64,000 bases of DNA from Watersipora subatra (lineage: Eukaryota > Bryozoa > Gymnolaemata > Cheilostomatida > Watersiporidae). Made by a program: the position numbers and the translations under genes. Below are positions 39,401-49,900 of this stretch, piece by piece. The notes below the pieces were generated by a model, which saw nothing but the letters and a program-made list of their open reading frames with translations, did no database searches and was not told the DNA's origin. Every line of letters begins with the position of its first letter. Within the stretch, counting starts at the first letter, position 1. The DNA is taken from positions 28,261,463 to 28,325,462 of the forward strand of contig NC_088715.1 of the NCBI RefSeq assembly GCF_963576615.1, in the 5' to 3' direction.

Positions 39401-42400
39401 GTACCAGTTAGTACCTTTATGTAAATGTGACCCGCTGAAAGTAATATGCTATCAGCTTATCAATAGGCAGGAGATCAAATATTTGATGGTGTTCTTGAGA
39501 CTTGTACTTAATCATTATCATTAGTCCCTTTGCCAACATCAAGCAAGAGCCACTGGCTTCTGGCTTACATCACAACTAATGAACTGGCACAGTCTTCTCA
39601 GCTGAATCCTAATGAACTTCTCTAATGTTCTAAACAGGGAATTAAGTGAGCCACTGTGAAATCAAAACTACTTGCATTTACAATTGCGTGTGCATGTGTG
39701 TGCATATGTGCGTGTGTGCCTCTGTGTGTGTGTGTGCATGTGTGTGTGCATGTGTGTGTGTGCATGCATGTGTGCGCGTGTGTGCAATCCTTCAAAGATG
39801 AAGTCTGCTTAGCTTTCTGCAATCAGAGGCTGCATGTGTTTTTAATAGCATTGTTGCAGAAACAACGGCTCTGCGATCTTTGTTGGACATGTTGGAGTCC
39901 AGGGACAAGAGAACCTCAACAACTGGAGATATTTCCAGTTACAGAGAGCAATTTAAGGTTGGTCGCCATTTCTGTGACCACCACTGTCCTTTGTCGATAA
40001 TTGAATCCCAACACATTGTTTGCGGGTCAGGGATATCAGACCACTAGGCCATGGCCAAGAGAGTCAGCTGAGGTCTAGAGCTGTGCCTGACTAAAGACAG
40101 CCATGGACGACTCTAGTAATCTGTGACTGACTCTAGCTAGAGACATTCAAAATATTTGTGCTGCAACATAACATTTTAAACTCTATAATTATACTGTATA
40201 TGGAATGGACAGCAGTTTTTATGTATAGTAGTCATCAAAACTTTCCATCACGTTGTTTCGATTATTCTACATATATGTTTGTTAGAAACAGCAAAACCAA
40301 GCAGTCAATCCTCAATCTTATTGTTGTCAATAGAAAGATAGATGATGCTGTCAATGCAGAGGTGGTGCTGCTGCCAATAGAAAAATAGGTGGTGCTGCCA
40401 ATAGAAATGTAAGTGATCCTGTCAATAGAGAGTTAGGTGGTGCTGTCAGAAGAGAGGTAAATGGTGTAGTCAATGGAGAGGTAGGTGTGGCTGTCAATGG
40501 AGAGCTAGGTGGTGCTGTCAACAGAGAGGTACATGTAGGTGTGGCTGTTAGCAGAGAGGCGAGTGGTGTAGTCAATAGACAGGTACATGTAGGTGTAGCT
40601 GTCAATAGAGAGGTAAGTGGTGATGTCAATAGACATGTAGATGGTGCTGTTAATATAGTTGTAGACATCACTGTCAAATTTTTTTGTTACTTGTGATTCT
40701 ACTCGTAATCATCATGTACTTGCCAAGGCTTTTCCATATCTACACAAGCTTCCTATCACTAGTCAATGATAACACTCATACTCTCTCAGCAAACTGTCAC
40801 CTCCTAACAATGCGGCAAAATGCCATGTTAAATGATTTCCAAGTATAGCAGGTTTAAACAACCGAGTGGAAGGCGGATTAGGCACCATTATGATAAGTGG
40901 CTATAAAATAATTATTTTATTGTTTTTAGGATGAATTTAACAGTCAAGTTTTATCTTGTCCCCATATCAGCTCAAACACTTTCAGAGTTTTGGAATAACA
41001 GCAAGGTTTGATTGTTTGACAGTCTCAAGAATAAAATTCCCCAAGACAAGCTAAATGCCAGCATTTTTTGGAATCAACTCAAGTCTATTAAAGGCATAGA
41101 GAAGATGGCCAGTTTCAAGAGAGAACTCAGGTTGTATCTTTTAACATGTGAATAAAACCGATGACGACAAGCCCAACGCTACGACTAGCTATGCTATTGC
41201 ATATTATGGGCTTCATCACTCCTTCAGCTTTTATCTTTTGCTCAACTAATTTTGTTGATGAAAATAAATCACAAATCTTAGCATTACCTCTGATTGAACC
41301 TTACCTACAAGTTTGATTTTAGCAAGAGGTAGACCAGATGGTAACTTACTTATCATAACAATGTTTAACCACTTGTATTGGCTAAAGTATGTCCTTCTCT
41401 CACTGCCATCAATGATAAATTCTGATCTTTGTTTTTCTATGCCGAGGTATACCAACTGATGACTTAATAGCCTTAGCTCCTCTGGTTGTACTTGGCACTG
41501 CAGACCAATTACCTGGTTAAAGTAATTATCATGGAACATAGAGTAGCGCTTCAGCATTTCAGTGAGTATAGCATCTTATTTCAGTTACTCGTATTCTGTT
41601 ACTACTGCTGCACTTTAGTATGTTGTGATAAAAGTCTCAAGCGATTTTTAGTAACTCTAGCAGCATGTTCAAGTGTATTTGAACTCGTGAGTAAGAAAAC
41701 AACAGCACATAGGGCATAGCTCAATAGGAAGAGTAGGTAATTAGGGAACTAACACACAGTGTTTGGTTAAACCGAATGTCAATATGTAGGACAGTTAGCT
41801 GTCAAGGTCGTAAGAAAAGACCATCACGGCAGTTATCAGTGCATGATGCAGGGCAGAGCAGCTAATTATAAACGGTACATATTTAACATACATGTATCTT
41901 GTTAATATTCAGCCCAAATGCTAACTCAACGGGCTTATAAATTTAATAATTTTCAAAAATGTCAAAACATGTTCTTACATGTAAATGAATTAGCCAAAAA
42001 GGCTTCTTACCTGTTGTAATAAATACACTAAATGGTGCTAAAAGTATGTACTAAATACGTTGGTATCCGCATGTACGTCAGCAGTGAGTCAAACCTGAAA
42101 AATCCTCTCAGTGCTCGAGAAAATCAACCTTATTATAATTATTTATTAGAATTCAAGAATCTGGATGTATTCCTTAGGTGACTAACTTTATCGACACTGA
42201 GCAGTAAATTCTATAGAAATATAAGTGTTCACATGTAATGCTACAGTGAGGCAGAAATGTCTCTAAGGTATGCTGTATGTTGAGTCAGCATGTAATTTAG
42301 TGACAAACTTTACTGATCCGCTGGGAGATATGGAATTTTTTAAAAAGCTCTGTTATTTTTTGTTTGCTTCCTTCAGGTAGGACTATTCTGTTTGCTTCCT

Positions 42401-45400
42401 TCAGGTAGGACTATTCTGTTTGCTTCCTTCAGGTAGGACTATTCTGTTTGCATATTTAACAAATTTTTGTTATATACATTGTAATATTTTCTCTCTCACA
42501 TATCCAATTCGTCAGAGATTTCGGCTGAAGTAAATGCTACAAACTTCTTAAGTAATATAAATATCTTTTTTTGTTTTGTTTTTTTCATTACAGTAATTGC
42601 ATGGGGTAGAGCTGTTATGGATATAATAGCATTTCCAATGTTTAGAAGTATAACATCCAAAGAACATCTGTAAATATAAGCTTTCGTTATAATGTATCAT
42701 GTTCTTGACACACAGTGCTACAATAATCCGATAAGACATTTATTACTATTAGTAATCCAAAGGAAAAAACACCAGTGTTTTGCTCTTAATGGTTCTAAGA
42801 CATGACTCATCTTAGCCCCACCCATAGCCATCTTAGCCCCACCCATAACCATCATAGCACTGTCCATAGCCATCTTTGCCCCACCCATAACCATCTTAGC
42901 ACCACCCCAATCCATCTTATCCCCACCCAAATCCATCTTATCCCCACCCATAATCATCTTAGCACCTCACAAAACCATCTTAGCCCCACCCATAGCCATC
43001 TTAGCCCCACTCATAACCATCATAGCACTGTCCATAGCCATCTTTGCCCCACCCATAACCATCTTAGCACCACCCAAATCCATCTTATCCCCACCCATAA
43101 TCATCTTAGCACCCCACAAAACCATCTTAGAACCACCCCTAACCATCATAGTACTGCCCATAATCATCTTAGCACCACCCATCGATATCTTAGCACCGCC
43201 CATAACCATCTTAGCGCCGCCCATAACCACCTGTGAAACACAATTTTTTTTGCAGGCTGAGCATTTTTATTTTAGTCAAAATGAGGTATCTAAACGAATT
43301 AGGAGTAGATCATGATCCATAAAACTTGTTTATGCATGACCTATAGAGTTCAGCCTTTTTATCTGCTGTTCGAACTGAGTAAAGAAACCAGTAGAAAATG
43401 AATTCATTGAAAACAACTTTATAAACTTGCAGTGTTATAGAGATGGTCTCATCCGACTGATCACACAATCAGCTGGGTAAATATTTACAAGGATACAGAA
43501 GTTCTAGAAATCAGCGCTGTTTTTAAGCTCCACTGTTGCCAGTCTATACAAGGAAACCAGATTAATAGACATCCAACTGTGTTGAGTTCAACGAGGTTGG
43601 ATTCCAACAGTTCTTCATGGAATCCAACCTGTTTGCATTCCACGAAGAACTGTTTTTACGTTTTCCAAAAACTTTGCAGCTGTTAGTTGGAAAAGATTTG
43701 AATAAATGCCAATGCTAGGTTTCAGCCACGATCACAGTTTTTCACAATGATGTCATTTCTAGACAGAGTGATACTGTTTTGTGCATTCAAAGTGATTGAG
43801 TAACAAAGAAAATTGTCTTTTAGCGGAAGGCGGTATAAGGAGTCTAGCCACCCACCCCCACTCTCGATTGGTATGGTAGTGGGTGGTCTTCATGCATACT
43901 CAAATTATTTAAATGTAGTACGGTTCCGCGAGCTGTATAATGATTTGGGTCTAAGTTCATAGGAGACTCTAATCATGAGATTTGTGGTTGGTTAAAGTTA
44001 AGCATGGGTGGCCATAAGTTACCCTACGTCAGCAGACACCAATAATTCATGACTTAGCATATGAACCACTAAAAGGACATCTCAATTAGCATAATTCTCT
44101 TGAGCAACACACAGGAAATCCTAACTACCAAGCTGGGTAATCAGACCATCAAACAGAACCAACCATCCAGTTAAAAGATTTACCTCCTTGGTATTTACAT
44201 TGGCCTCGTTGGTTATAGACAGGCCTAGGATTGACATAGAGTTGTGTGCCCGCTAGCCAAAGTCATGATTCGCCGATAAAATTTGAAATTATTTACTCGT
44301 GGCCAATGAGCTGAAAATCACTTAAACTGCAGTTTAAAACTGTTCAACACTCATCAATAGGTCGGTCATAACACCCAATCAGAACTAGCAAATAATTTTA
44401 AACTTTTTTGTGCTAAACAAGCTCATTTTTGCTTTGAAAATGTAAATACAAATTAAATCATTGTTTATGCACTAAAAATGCTACGAATTATGCATTTATT
44501 TGAGCGCATAATTTCTATCAACAGTGTAGTCCAAGTAACCAAAGTAACACAAATTGATCACCACAAAAATCAGTCCAAATATTGGCAGTGCACTTATTGA
44601 CTAAAAGCTATTTGGCTCTAGTTGCTGTCCTGTCAAACTCTTGAAGACTAGAGTGTGTTGAAAGTTCTTAGAATTTGCTAGATGAGACACGGAGTTTACC
44701 AGTAACTGAGAAGACAAGTGTTATAAACACCTATATATTAGATACCTCTACACACCACCCTAGTTCACCTTAGCACTCAGGTAGAAAAATGTAGCCAAGC
44801 CAAAATTTCAATTATATGATGCTTTTACAAGGCCCACGTACTTGCTTCATCTGTTTCCAGTTAGTTTGCATGTAAAGGGTGATGAAGGTGAACCCAGCCT
44901 AAGCTACCTTCTTCAAAAGCGGATCAAATGATACCATTTTGTGACTTGGTGTAAAATTTCTGAAAAAAGTTATTGAGATTGTTACGAAAATACCCTTTTT
45001 AATTTGAACACCCCGCACGATGACAGTGAATCATATAAACTATCACAAAAAGCATGCTTCACGCAGGAAAATGTTTTAGTTGAATGTTTGTTGAATGTTT
45101 TAGTTGAATGTTTTTAATGAATGTTTTTAATGTTTTAAATGAATGTTTTAGTTGAAGGAAAGCAAGTTTCCTTCAACTAAAACATTCATATTTATACAGC
45201 AAATATAGAAAGTTTCTTTTATTTACACTTGCACATTAATACTAGTTTATTATGACCATCTACATACCATACTTATGGTTTCCACGTATGTGGGATCCAT
45301 AAGGGAGTTCACAACAGAAAGGGACTGAAAGGGTCTCTACGCTAAAGATTTTCAAAAAATAAGCAAAACACTTGAAAAGAAATATCAAATTCCTGAACCA

Positions 45401-46499
45401 TTCTTGAATTTTTTTGAAATTTCCTGAGATAGGCAAAAAATACTTGAGTTGCCGTCACTTATTAAAAGGATGGGAGATGGCATTCTTTTCAATAGCAACA
45501 GACAACTCAATTGATGTGTGTCATGAAGCGCAGGTTATTACTAAAAAGCGGATCACTGAGTAAGGCAAGCGGAGTGACTAGCTTATGTTCCAAAGAGTTT
45601 CATAACTAGTGTCAGAATGAACAGCAAGCGCAGAGGTTATTTGAATGATTGCAATAATTTGAAAATAAATATTTCGAAATCAATAATTTGTAAAGCACTT
45701 CAATCCGAAATGTAATTATTGTCTATAAATATAATATCATTAAATCATACGCTAATTATCATTTGATCTTATCTTATCAAAAAGATGCAGGAACTTTAGG
45801 TTAGACATTTGGAAATTTCACTTACAGAAAACAACATTTGATCCAATGTTTTTTTTCATGGCCTGGTTTGCTTTTGTCAGCATTGGATGTTGAACTGTAT
45901 TTCACCGTCTAATGCTGACGAAGGCAAACCAGGCCGTGTGAAACAATAATAACTTGGAATATCGTGAGAAATACCGAATGTTCACTGCATAACTTTGTTT
46001 AGCAATTTAAAGCCGTCACCAAATTATGATAGTCGAATATTTCATCCGTTAAGATCAACTTGAAGCCTTTTTGTTAACTAGATGTTTTTTATAATTTCGT
46101 TACAAGGATTCTACTATATTTATTTACTATTGATTATTATAAAGCAGTTTTTAGGGTTAGATATAAACTTTGTATTTCCTATCCACTAGTGAAATGTTTA
46201 ATCACTGTTGGTAGTCAATTACCGCTGTACTAGCTTGTAGTTTTCACTGGAGTCTGTGTTTTTACTTATGATGGATAGTTGGTGAGCATGTAGTCAAGGT
46301 AAGCCATCAGTGAACTGACGTTATGGTTGTCTGTCATAAATCATTCATTGTCTAATTGGCCCTTTACAGATGACAGCTACCCACAGCTTGTCTGTTATCG
46401 CTCGCTCCGCTGTCTACCACTGATCTTCAGAGATTAAGGTTTACCAAGTCTGTTCCAGTACATATGGTTTGGTAACTTGTTACCACCTCCAACATCCAT
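36441..46499 (-). CDS. Unrecognised 164-residue protein, six exons
   Basis: Joined exons: 46445-46499, 44184-44224, 41305-41512, 37401-37460, 36575-36649, 36441-36496. They total 495 nt, giving 164 residues and a TAA stop. Every junction is GT-AG and phase-compatible. I do not recognise the family. Seen: a Gly-rich start (MDVGGGNKLPNHMYWNRLG), a hydrophilic middle with QPEELRLLSHQLVYLGIEKQ, a moderately hydrophobic stretch at about residues 80-115 (KWLNIVMISKLPSG, then LPLAKIKLVVGYAMPLLYSS) that could be membrane-associated, and a basic C-terminal part (KDHRDKVNKLCRSLPTAMLK). There is no signal peptide or known catalytic motif. It lies 359 nt downstream of the MRPL30 stop on the same strand. 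The 208-nt exon alone is strong coding evidence; the small first, second and last exons are less certain. Confidence 0.62.
36575..36649 (-). CDS. Unrecognised gene, exon 5
   Basis: Encodes SKDHRDKVNKLCRSLPTAML followed by KLLP. The acceptor is CCCATCAG and the donor GTATGT; phases fit. A short repeat array (36711-36866) sits in the intron just upstream. Confidence 0.65.
36711..36866. repeat. 37-bp repeat (18+19 dimer), about 4 copies
   Basis: Alternating CACACTTCCTGTAGAAGC and CACACTTCCTGTAAAAAGG. It lies about 60 nt upstream of exon 5 of the unrecognised gene, inside its intron. Confidence 0.93.
37401..37460 (-). CDS. Unrecognised gene, exon 4
   Basis: Encodes GYAMPLLYSSQVYRWLEVH, flanked by a TCTGCAG acceptor and a GTAAGT donor. 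Enters with two bases and leaves with one, matching exons 3 and 5. Confidence 0.65.
38015..38190 (-). mobile_element. tRNA-like SINE head, reverse
   Basis: The reverse strand has GTTTAGTGGTGGTAGAGTGC (A-box-like) and GGGTTCCAATCC (B-box), but no pairing acceptor stem. Confidence 0.5.
38237..38301. repeat. 31-bp near-perfect hairpin, 3-nt loop
   Basis: Arms 38237-38267 and 38271-38301 (CATATCCTCTGTAGATTATG... and its complement) with one mismatch and a TAG loop. Confidence 0.95.
38395..38600. repeat. Degenerate TTGACTCAAGG / TCAAGTATAAACTT array
   Basis: Irregular tandem combination of two short motifs in the intron between exons 3 and 4 of the unrecognised gene. Confidence 0.8.
39687..39785. 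repeat. TGTGTGCA-rich microsatellite
   Basis: Compound (TG)n/(TGCA)n tract; ORFs across it are artefacts. Confidence 0.92.
39890..40060 (-). mobile_element. Second SINE family, reverse copy
   Basis: Reverse-strand GGCCATGGCCTAGTGGTCTG head and B-box-like GGGATTCAATTATC match the family at 24340. Confidence 0.55.
40325..40680. repeat. Degenerate 36-bp-type array
   Basis: Variants of AGAGAGGTAGGTGGTGCTGTCAAT; period a multiple of 3, so frames stay open on both strands. Confidence 0.85.
41305..41512 (-). CDS. Unrecognised gene, exon 3 (main exon)
   Basis: A 69-codon open exon between an AACCAG acceptor and a near-consensus TAG|GTAAGG donor. It encodes VIGLQCQVQPEELRLLSHQL, continues with VYLGIEKQRSEFIIDG and ends LAKIKLV. 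Composition is protein-like and contains no repeat. Confidence 0.75.
42361..42448. repeat. 28-bp repeat, 3 copies
   Basis: Exact tandem TTTGCTTCCTTCAGGTAGGA plus CTATTCTG. Confidence 0.96.
42800..43230. repeat. 21-bp minisatellite, about 20 copies
   Basis: CCATCTTAGCCCCACCCATA with variants; a larger block (about 42803-42960) is repeated at about 42970-43100. ORFs of His/Thr or Met-Gly-Gly-Ala repeats reflect the unit length only. Confidence 0.95.
44184..44224 (-). CDS. Unrecognised gene, exon 2 (41 nt)
   Basis: Micro-exon encoding LSITNEANVNTKE between an ATCCTAG acceptor with a weak pyrimidine tract and a GTAAAT donor. Its phases connect exon 1 (phase 1) to exon 3 (phase 0). Its shortness makes it the least certain exon of the model. 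Confidence 0.45.
44620..44935. repeat. About 300-bp dispersed repeat, copy 1
   Basis: Shares GTTCTTAGAATTTGCTAGAT, AATGTAGCCAAGCCAAAA and TTAGTTTGCATGTAAAGG in the same order with 47275-47590. Probably a SINE or MITE family. Confidence 0.75.
45141..45187. repeat. Perfect 21-bp hairpin, 5-nt loop
   Basis: GAATGTTTTAGTTGAAGGAA+A, loop GCAAG, exact reverse complement. Preceded by short direct repeats of the same arm. Confidence 0.95.
45860..45935. repeat. 25-bp inverted repeat, 26-bp spacer
   Basis: GGCCTGGTTTGC...GTCAGCATT against its complement with two mismatches. Confidence 0.9.
46445..46499 (-). CDS. Unrecognised gene, exon 1 (start)
   Basis: The ATG at 46499-46497 begins MDVGGGNKLPNHMYWNRL and ends in phase 1 at a GTAAAC donor, which fits exon 2. 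It was chosen as the start because no upstream exon is needed and the MRPL30 stop lies just upstream. A later in-frame Met13 is an alternative start. Confidence 0.5.
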
Positions 46500-46857
46500 C
46501 CTAGTAACTAGAGATGAGCATATGATATCTTAGCATAGTCATTAGTCTCTGATGCCGTCATACCAAGGTAACAACGTTAAAGCCAGATAATATTTGGCAG
46601 TAGCTTGAACATTCTTTAGAAATTCCTTTCTCATCACCATGGCAACTAAAGCTATAATATTCATACTGACATGTATTCCATGAAATAACATAAATGGGAA
46701 GCTACCGCAAGCTGATAAATATGGGTTCAACAAATCCAGTCTATTGTCAGCCCTGAGCAACATCAAACCCCGGAGTTATCTTCTCTCCGAGTAAACGGCA
46801 GCTGTTCTCTGCTCTTCTTGCTCCTCAGAGGTGAAAGACTTGAATTCTATGCAAGTG

Positions 46858-46909
46858 CTAGGAACCATTGCGGGCCTTGTATGAGTACTCCTTCCCATCT
46901 TCGTTGTAC
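46858..46909 (-). CDS. MRPL30: MRPL30 exon 5 (stop)
   Basis: After an ATCGCAG acceptor the frame reads RYNEDGKEYSYKARNGS and then TAG at 46860-46858. The split Arg codon continues DYRWRYNEDG smoothly. I saw no AATAAA in the roughly 300 nt after the stop. Confidence 0.7.
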
Positions 46910-49900
46910 CTGCGATGATAGCAAGAAAAATAGTTGAGAGAGAAAGATGAATAATGGTGAACTGGCTGGCTGGCATGACAAGGTACACATAATGGTGAGC
47001 TAGAATATGAAATTATATTTATGAGTACCCTAGCCGTCTGGTGCACTGTGAGAGATCGTCAGATATAATAACTAACCTGTATGTACAACTATTCTGCAAT
47101 ACCAATGGGTGGTTGATTGACATAATTGTTAGAATGTCGGTCTACCATGCTGAAGATTGCGAGTTCAAAACCAATACGAAGCAATCCTTTTCCCAACCTC
47201 CAACCCTGGCTTCTGACAAATAGACTTATTATAGTAAACATCGCCACATTTTCCCCACACCATTCACATTACTCAAGGAGCAAAGGCTCTAGTTCATGTC
47301 CTGTCACACTTTGGAAAATTTGACTATGTAGGGAGTTCTTAGAATTTGCTAGATGAGATCTAACCTCATCTAGCAAATTAACTAAAAAGACCAGTATTAT
47401 AAATGCTTATAGATTGGATACCTACACAACCTGGGTCACCTTGGCCAGGCAGGTAAAAAATGTAGCCAAGCCAAAAGTTTCCATTTGTATGATGATTTCA
47501 CGCCAAGGCTCACATACTTGCTTCGTCAGTTTAATGTTAGTTTGCATGTAAAGGGGACGAATGTGAACCAATCCTAAGCTACCTTTCGTTAAGACTTCTA
47601 CATACAATCACTGATTTATACAAGTTAAGTCTTCATATCAACCGTTCAATGTTAGCAATGATTAAGGGACATTCAGCTTTTCTAAAACAGAATCTTGGTG
47701 TTTAGCAATTACTACAGCTATGTCTAAATTAGTGTTCACATGGGCCACCCTATTTCTTGAAGAAATTGACTCTTCAATTGGAAAGTTATAGATAAAAAGT
47801 TGACAACTCCAATTTAAATAAACAAGTCTGAGGTGAATTCCTAGATGGATGCTCTAACAGTAGTTTTCAAAGTTGCATTAATTATGGGGTTGACAACTCC
47901 AGTACTAAATAACAAAAGTCAGAGGTAGAATCCCTTGGATAGGATACTTCAACTACTGTTTTCCAAGAACAACTAATTAAAAGCTTGACCGGCAACATAA
48001 ATTGTGATAAGTAAAATAAGGAGCAGAATGTCTCCTCATTCGCTCCTTATTTATGGGTCAACATGCCATGACTACTCATTGGCTGACATCAAGCTGTGAC
48101 TGACAGGGAATGTGAACCATTTACTAAACATGTCAATATATTTTTTTATTCTTAAACGAATGGTAAATTTTTGACACAAATAAATATAATCCTTTTCTGT
48201 TTAACAGATGGCAACTCCTGACTGGATATAACTATAATATATGGATATAATACTATATAGCTAGTATAGAAATACTAACAGCTAATATATATAATAACTA
48301 TAATACTGGATATAACTATTTAGTTGGTATCTAAAATGTTTTTATAATGCACGTGTATCAGATCAAGGAAACTCTAAAATACTCTTTGCAGGACCACACT
48401 GAGACATCTCAAAATTCAAAAGATTCACCTCCATGATGTAATAACTAGCCCTATTTACATACACTATGAAACATAGTGATACACTAAGTTTCCACAAGGA
48501 GACTGATGTGACTTTGGAATTGTGCAGAAGTTGAGTTGCCGTCTAAAAAGTGTTTTGATAGATATTCACATGATGCGGATTAACCCGAGCGATTTGTTGA
48601 AAAAGATTCGGATTTCCAAATTCGGAATGTTCACATTTGGAATAATAATGACTAAAGTGTGGAGAATGTTTAAAATAGAATAGCTGGCACAGCATTTTAT
48701 TGCATCATTGGCAAGTGCCGTTTCTGTCTTTCGCAACCATGAAGCATTCGATTGATTTGTGAGTAACGAAACTCGTTTGACTTGCGGATTTTGCAATTTC
48801 CATTTTGCTGATGGCTTGCAGACACACCGTGTCACAGAAACACAGTGAATAAAAAAGGACATTGTACATTGTTACATAGTATAGGTACAATGTAACTTCA
48901 GTAACCATGTATCGGGGTGAACTTCTTATTGCCATGACGATAGTGATCTGGTTTTCCGGTTTTGAAAATAATTAGAATTGCTAAGCAAAAAGATTTTTGA
49001 AGTGGTTGAGTGGTTGCATGTGATTGGCAACAAGGTTGTTTCGTCGGAGACAAAATTTGATTGGTCTAGCTAATGTGTAGGCTCCGTAATGAAAAGAAAA
49101 GTGAAACCCAATTGATAAGCCGATGCATCGGCTGAATTAGTCAGAATAGCCAATTTAGCGTAGTAGTGATAGAGTGTCCAGAAACTGTTAGACAACTTCT
49201 GCTGCTAAACATGGAAGTACTAAAGCCACATTGTATCTATACATTGTAACCTGCTACGATAATCTGCTCAACTCTGTATTTCTAAGGTCTATGTTTAGTA
49301 AAAACTGTAATCGTCTGGTTCACTTTCAAAACGAGTATTTTTATGCGATGAAGAAAAACTGTATCCGAGTTCACATACAAATATGACAGATAGTATCATT
49401 TTCAACACAAATGAGGCCTTTCATATAGTGCACAACGGGCTTCCAATGTGAAAATTGTCCATGTGCTTTAGAGTTTTGTGAAGCCGAGTCATTTCTATCA
49501 TTCATGAAAATGTAATGTTTGTAGCCTGCAGTTGCTATGACTTTCCTAAACGTCAACAAATAACAAAAACGTCAACTGTTTAATATCTAACCCATCATCT
49601 TTCAAGACAAATCTTTCAGTCTTTTGTTTGGACCATATTGACCAACACCACCTTCCATAAAAAGCTGCATCTCAGAATTGCTTCCATTTCAATTTCGAGA
49701 ACAGTTTTGATTTGACCTCATTTGTGTTGAAAATGACATGATCTGTTACAATTATTCATACTAGTATGCTGGTGGTCGAGTGTGCCGTGAGAGCTCGTCA
49801 GCTGTAATAAGTACATCGGCTATTGCGGTAATAGAAGTACAGACCGTAGGCCGATTTATCGGCTTATGGTCTGTACTTCTATTACATCGATAGCCGATAC

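Noticed and set aside
42718..43236. His/Thr-rich and Met-Gly-Gly-Ala-rich ORFs on both strands
   Set aside because: Unit length of 21 bp keeps all frames open; no start context, splicing or homology.
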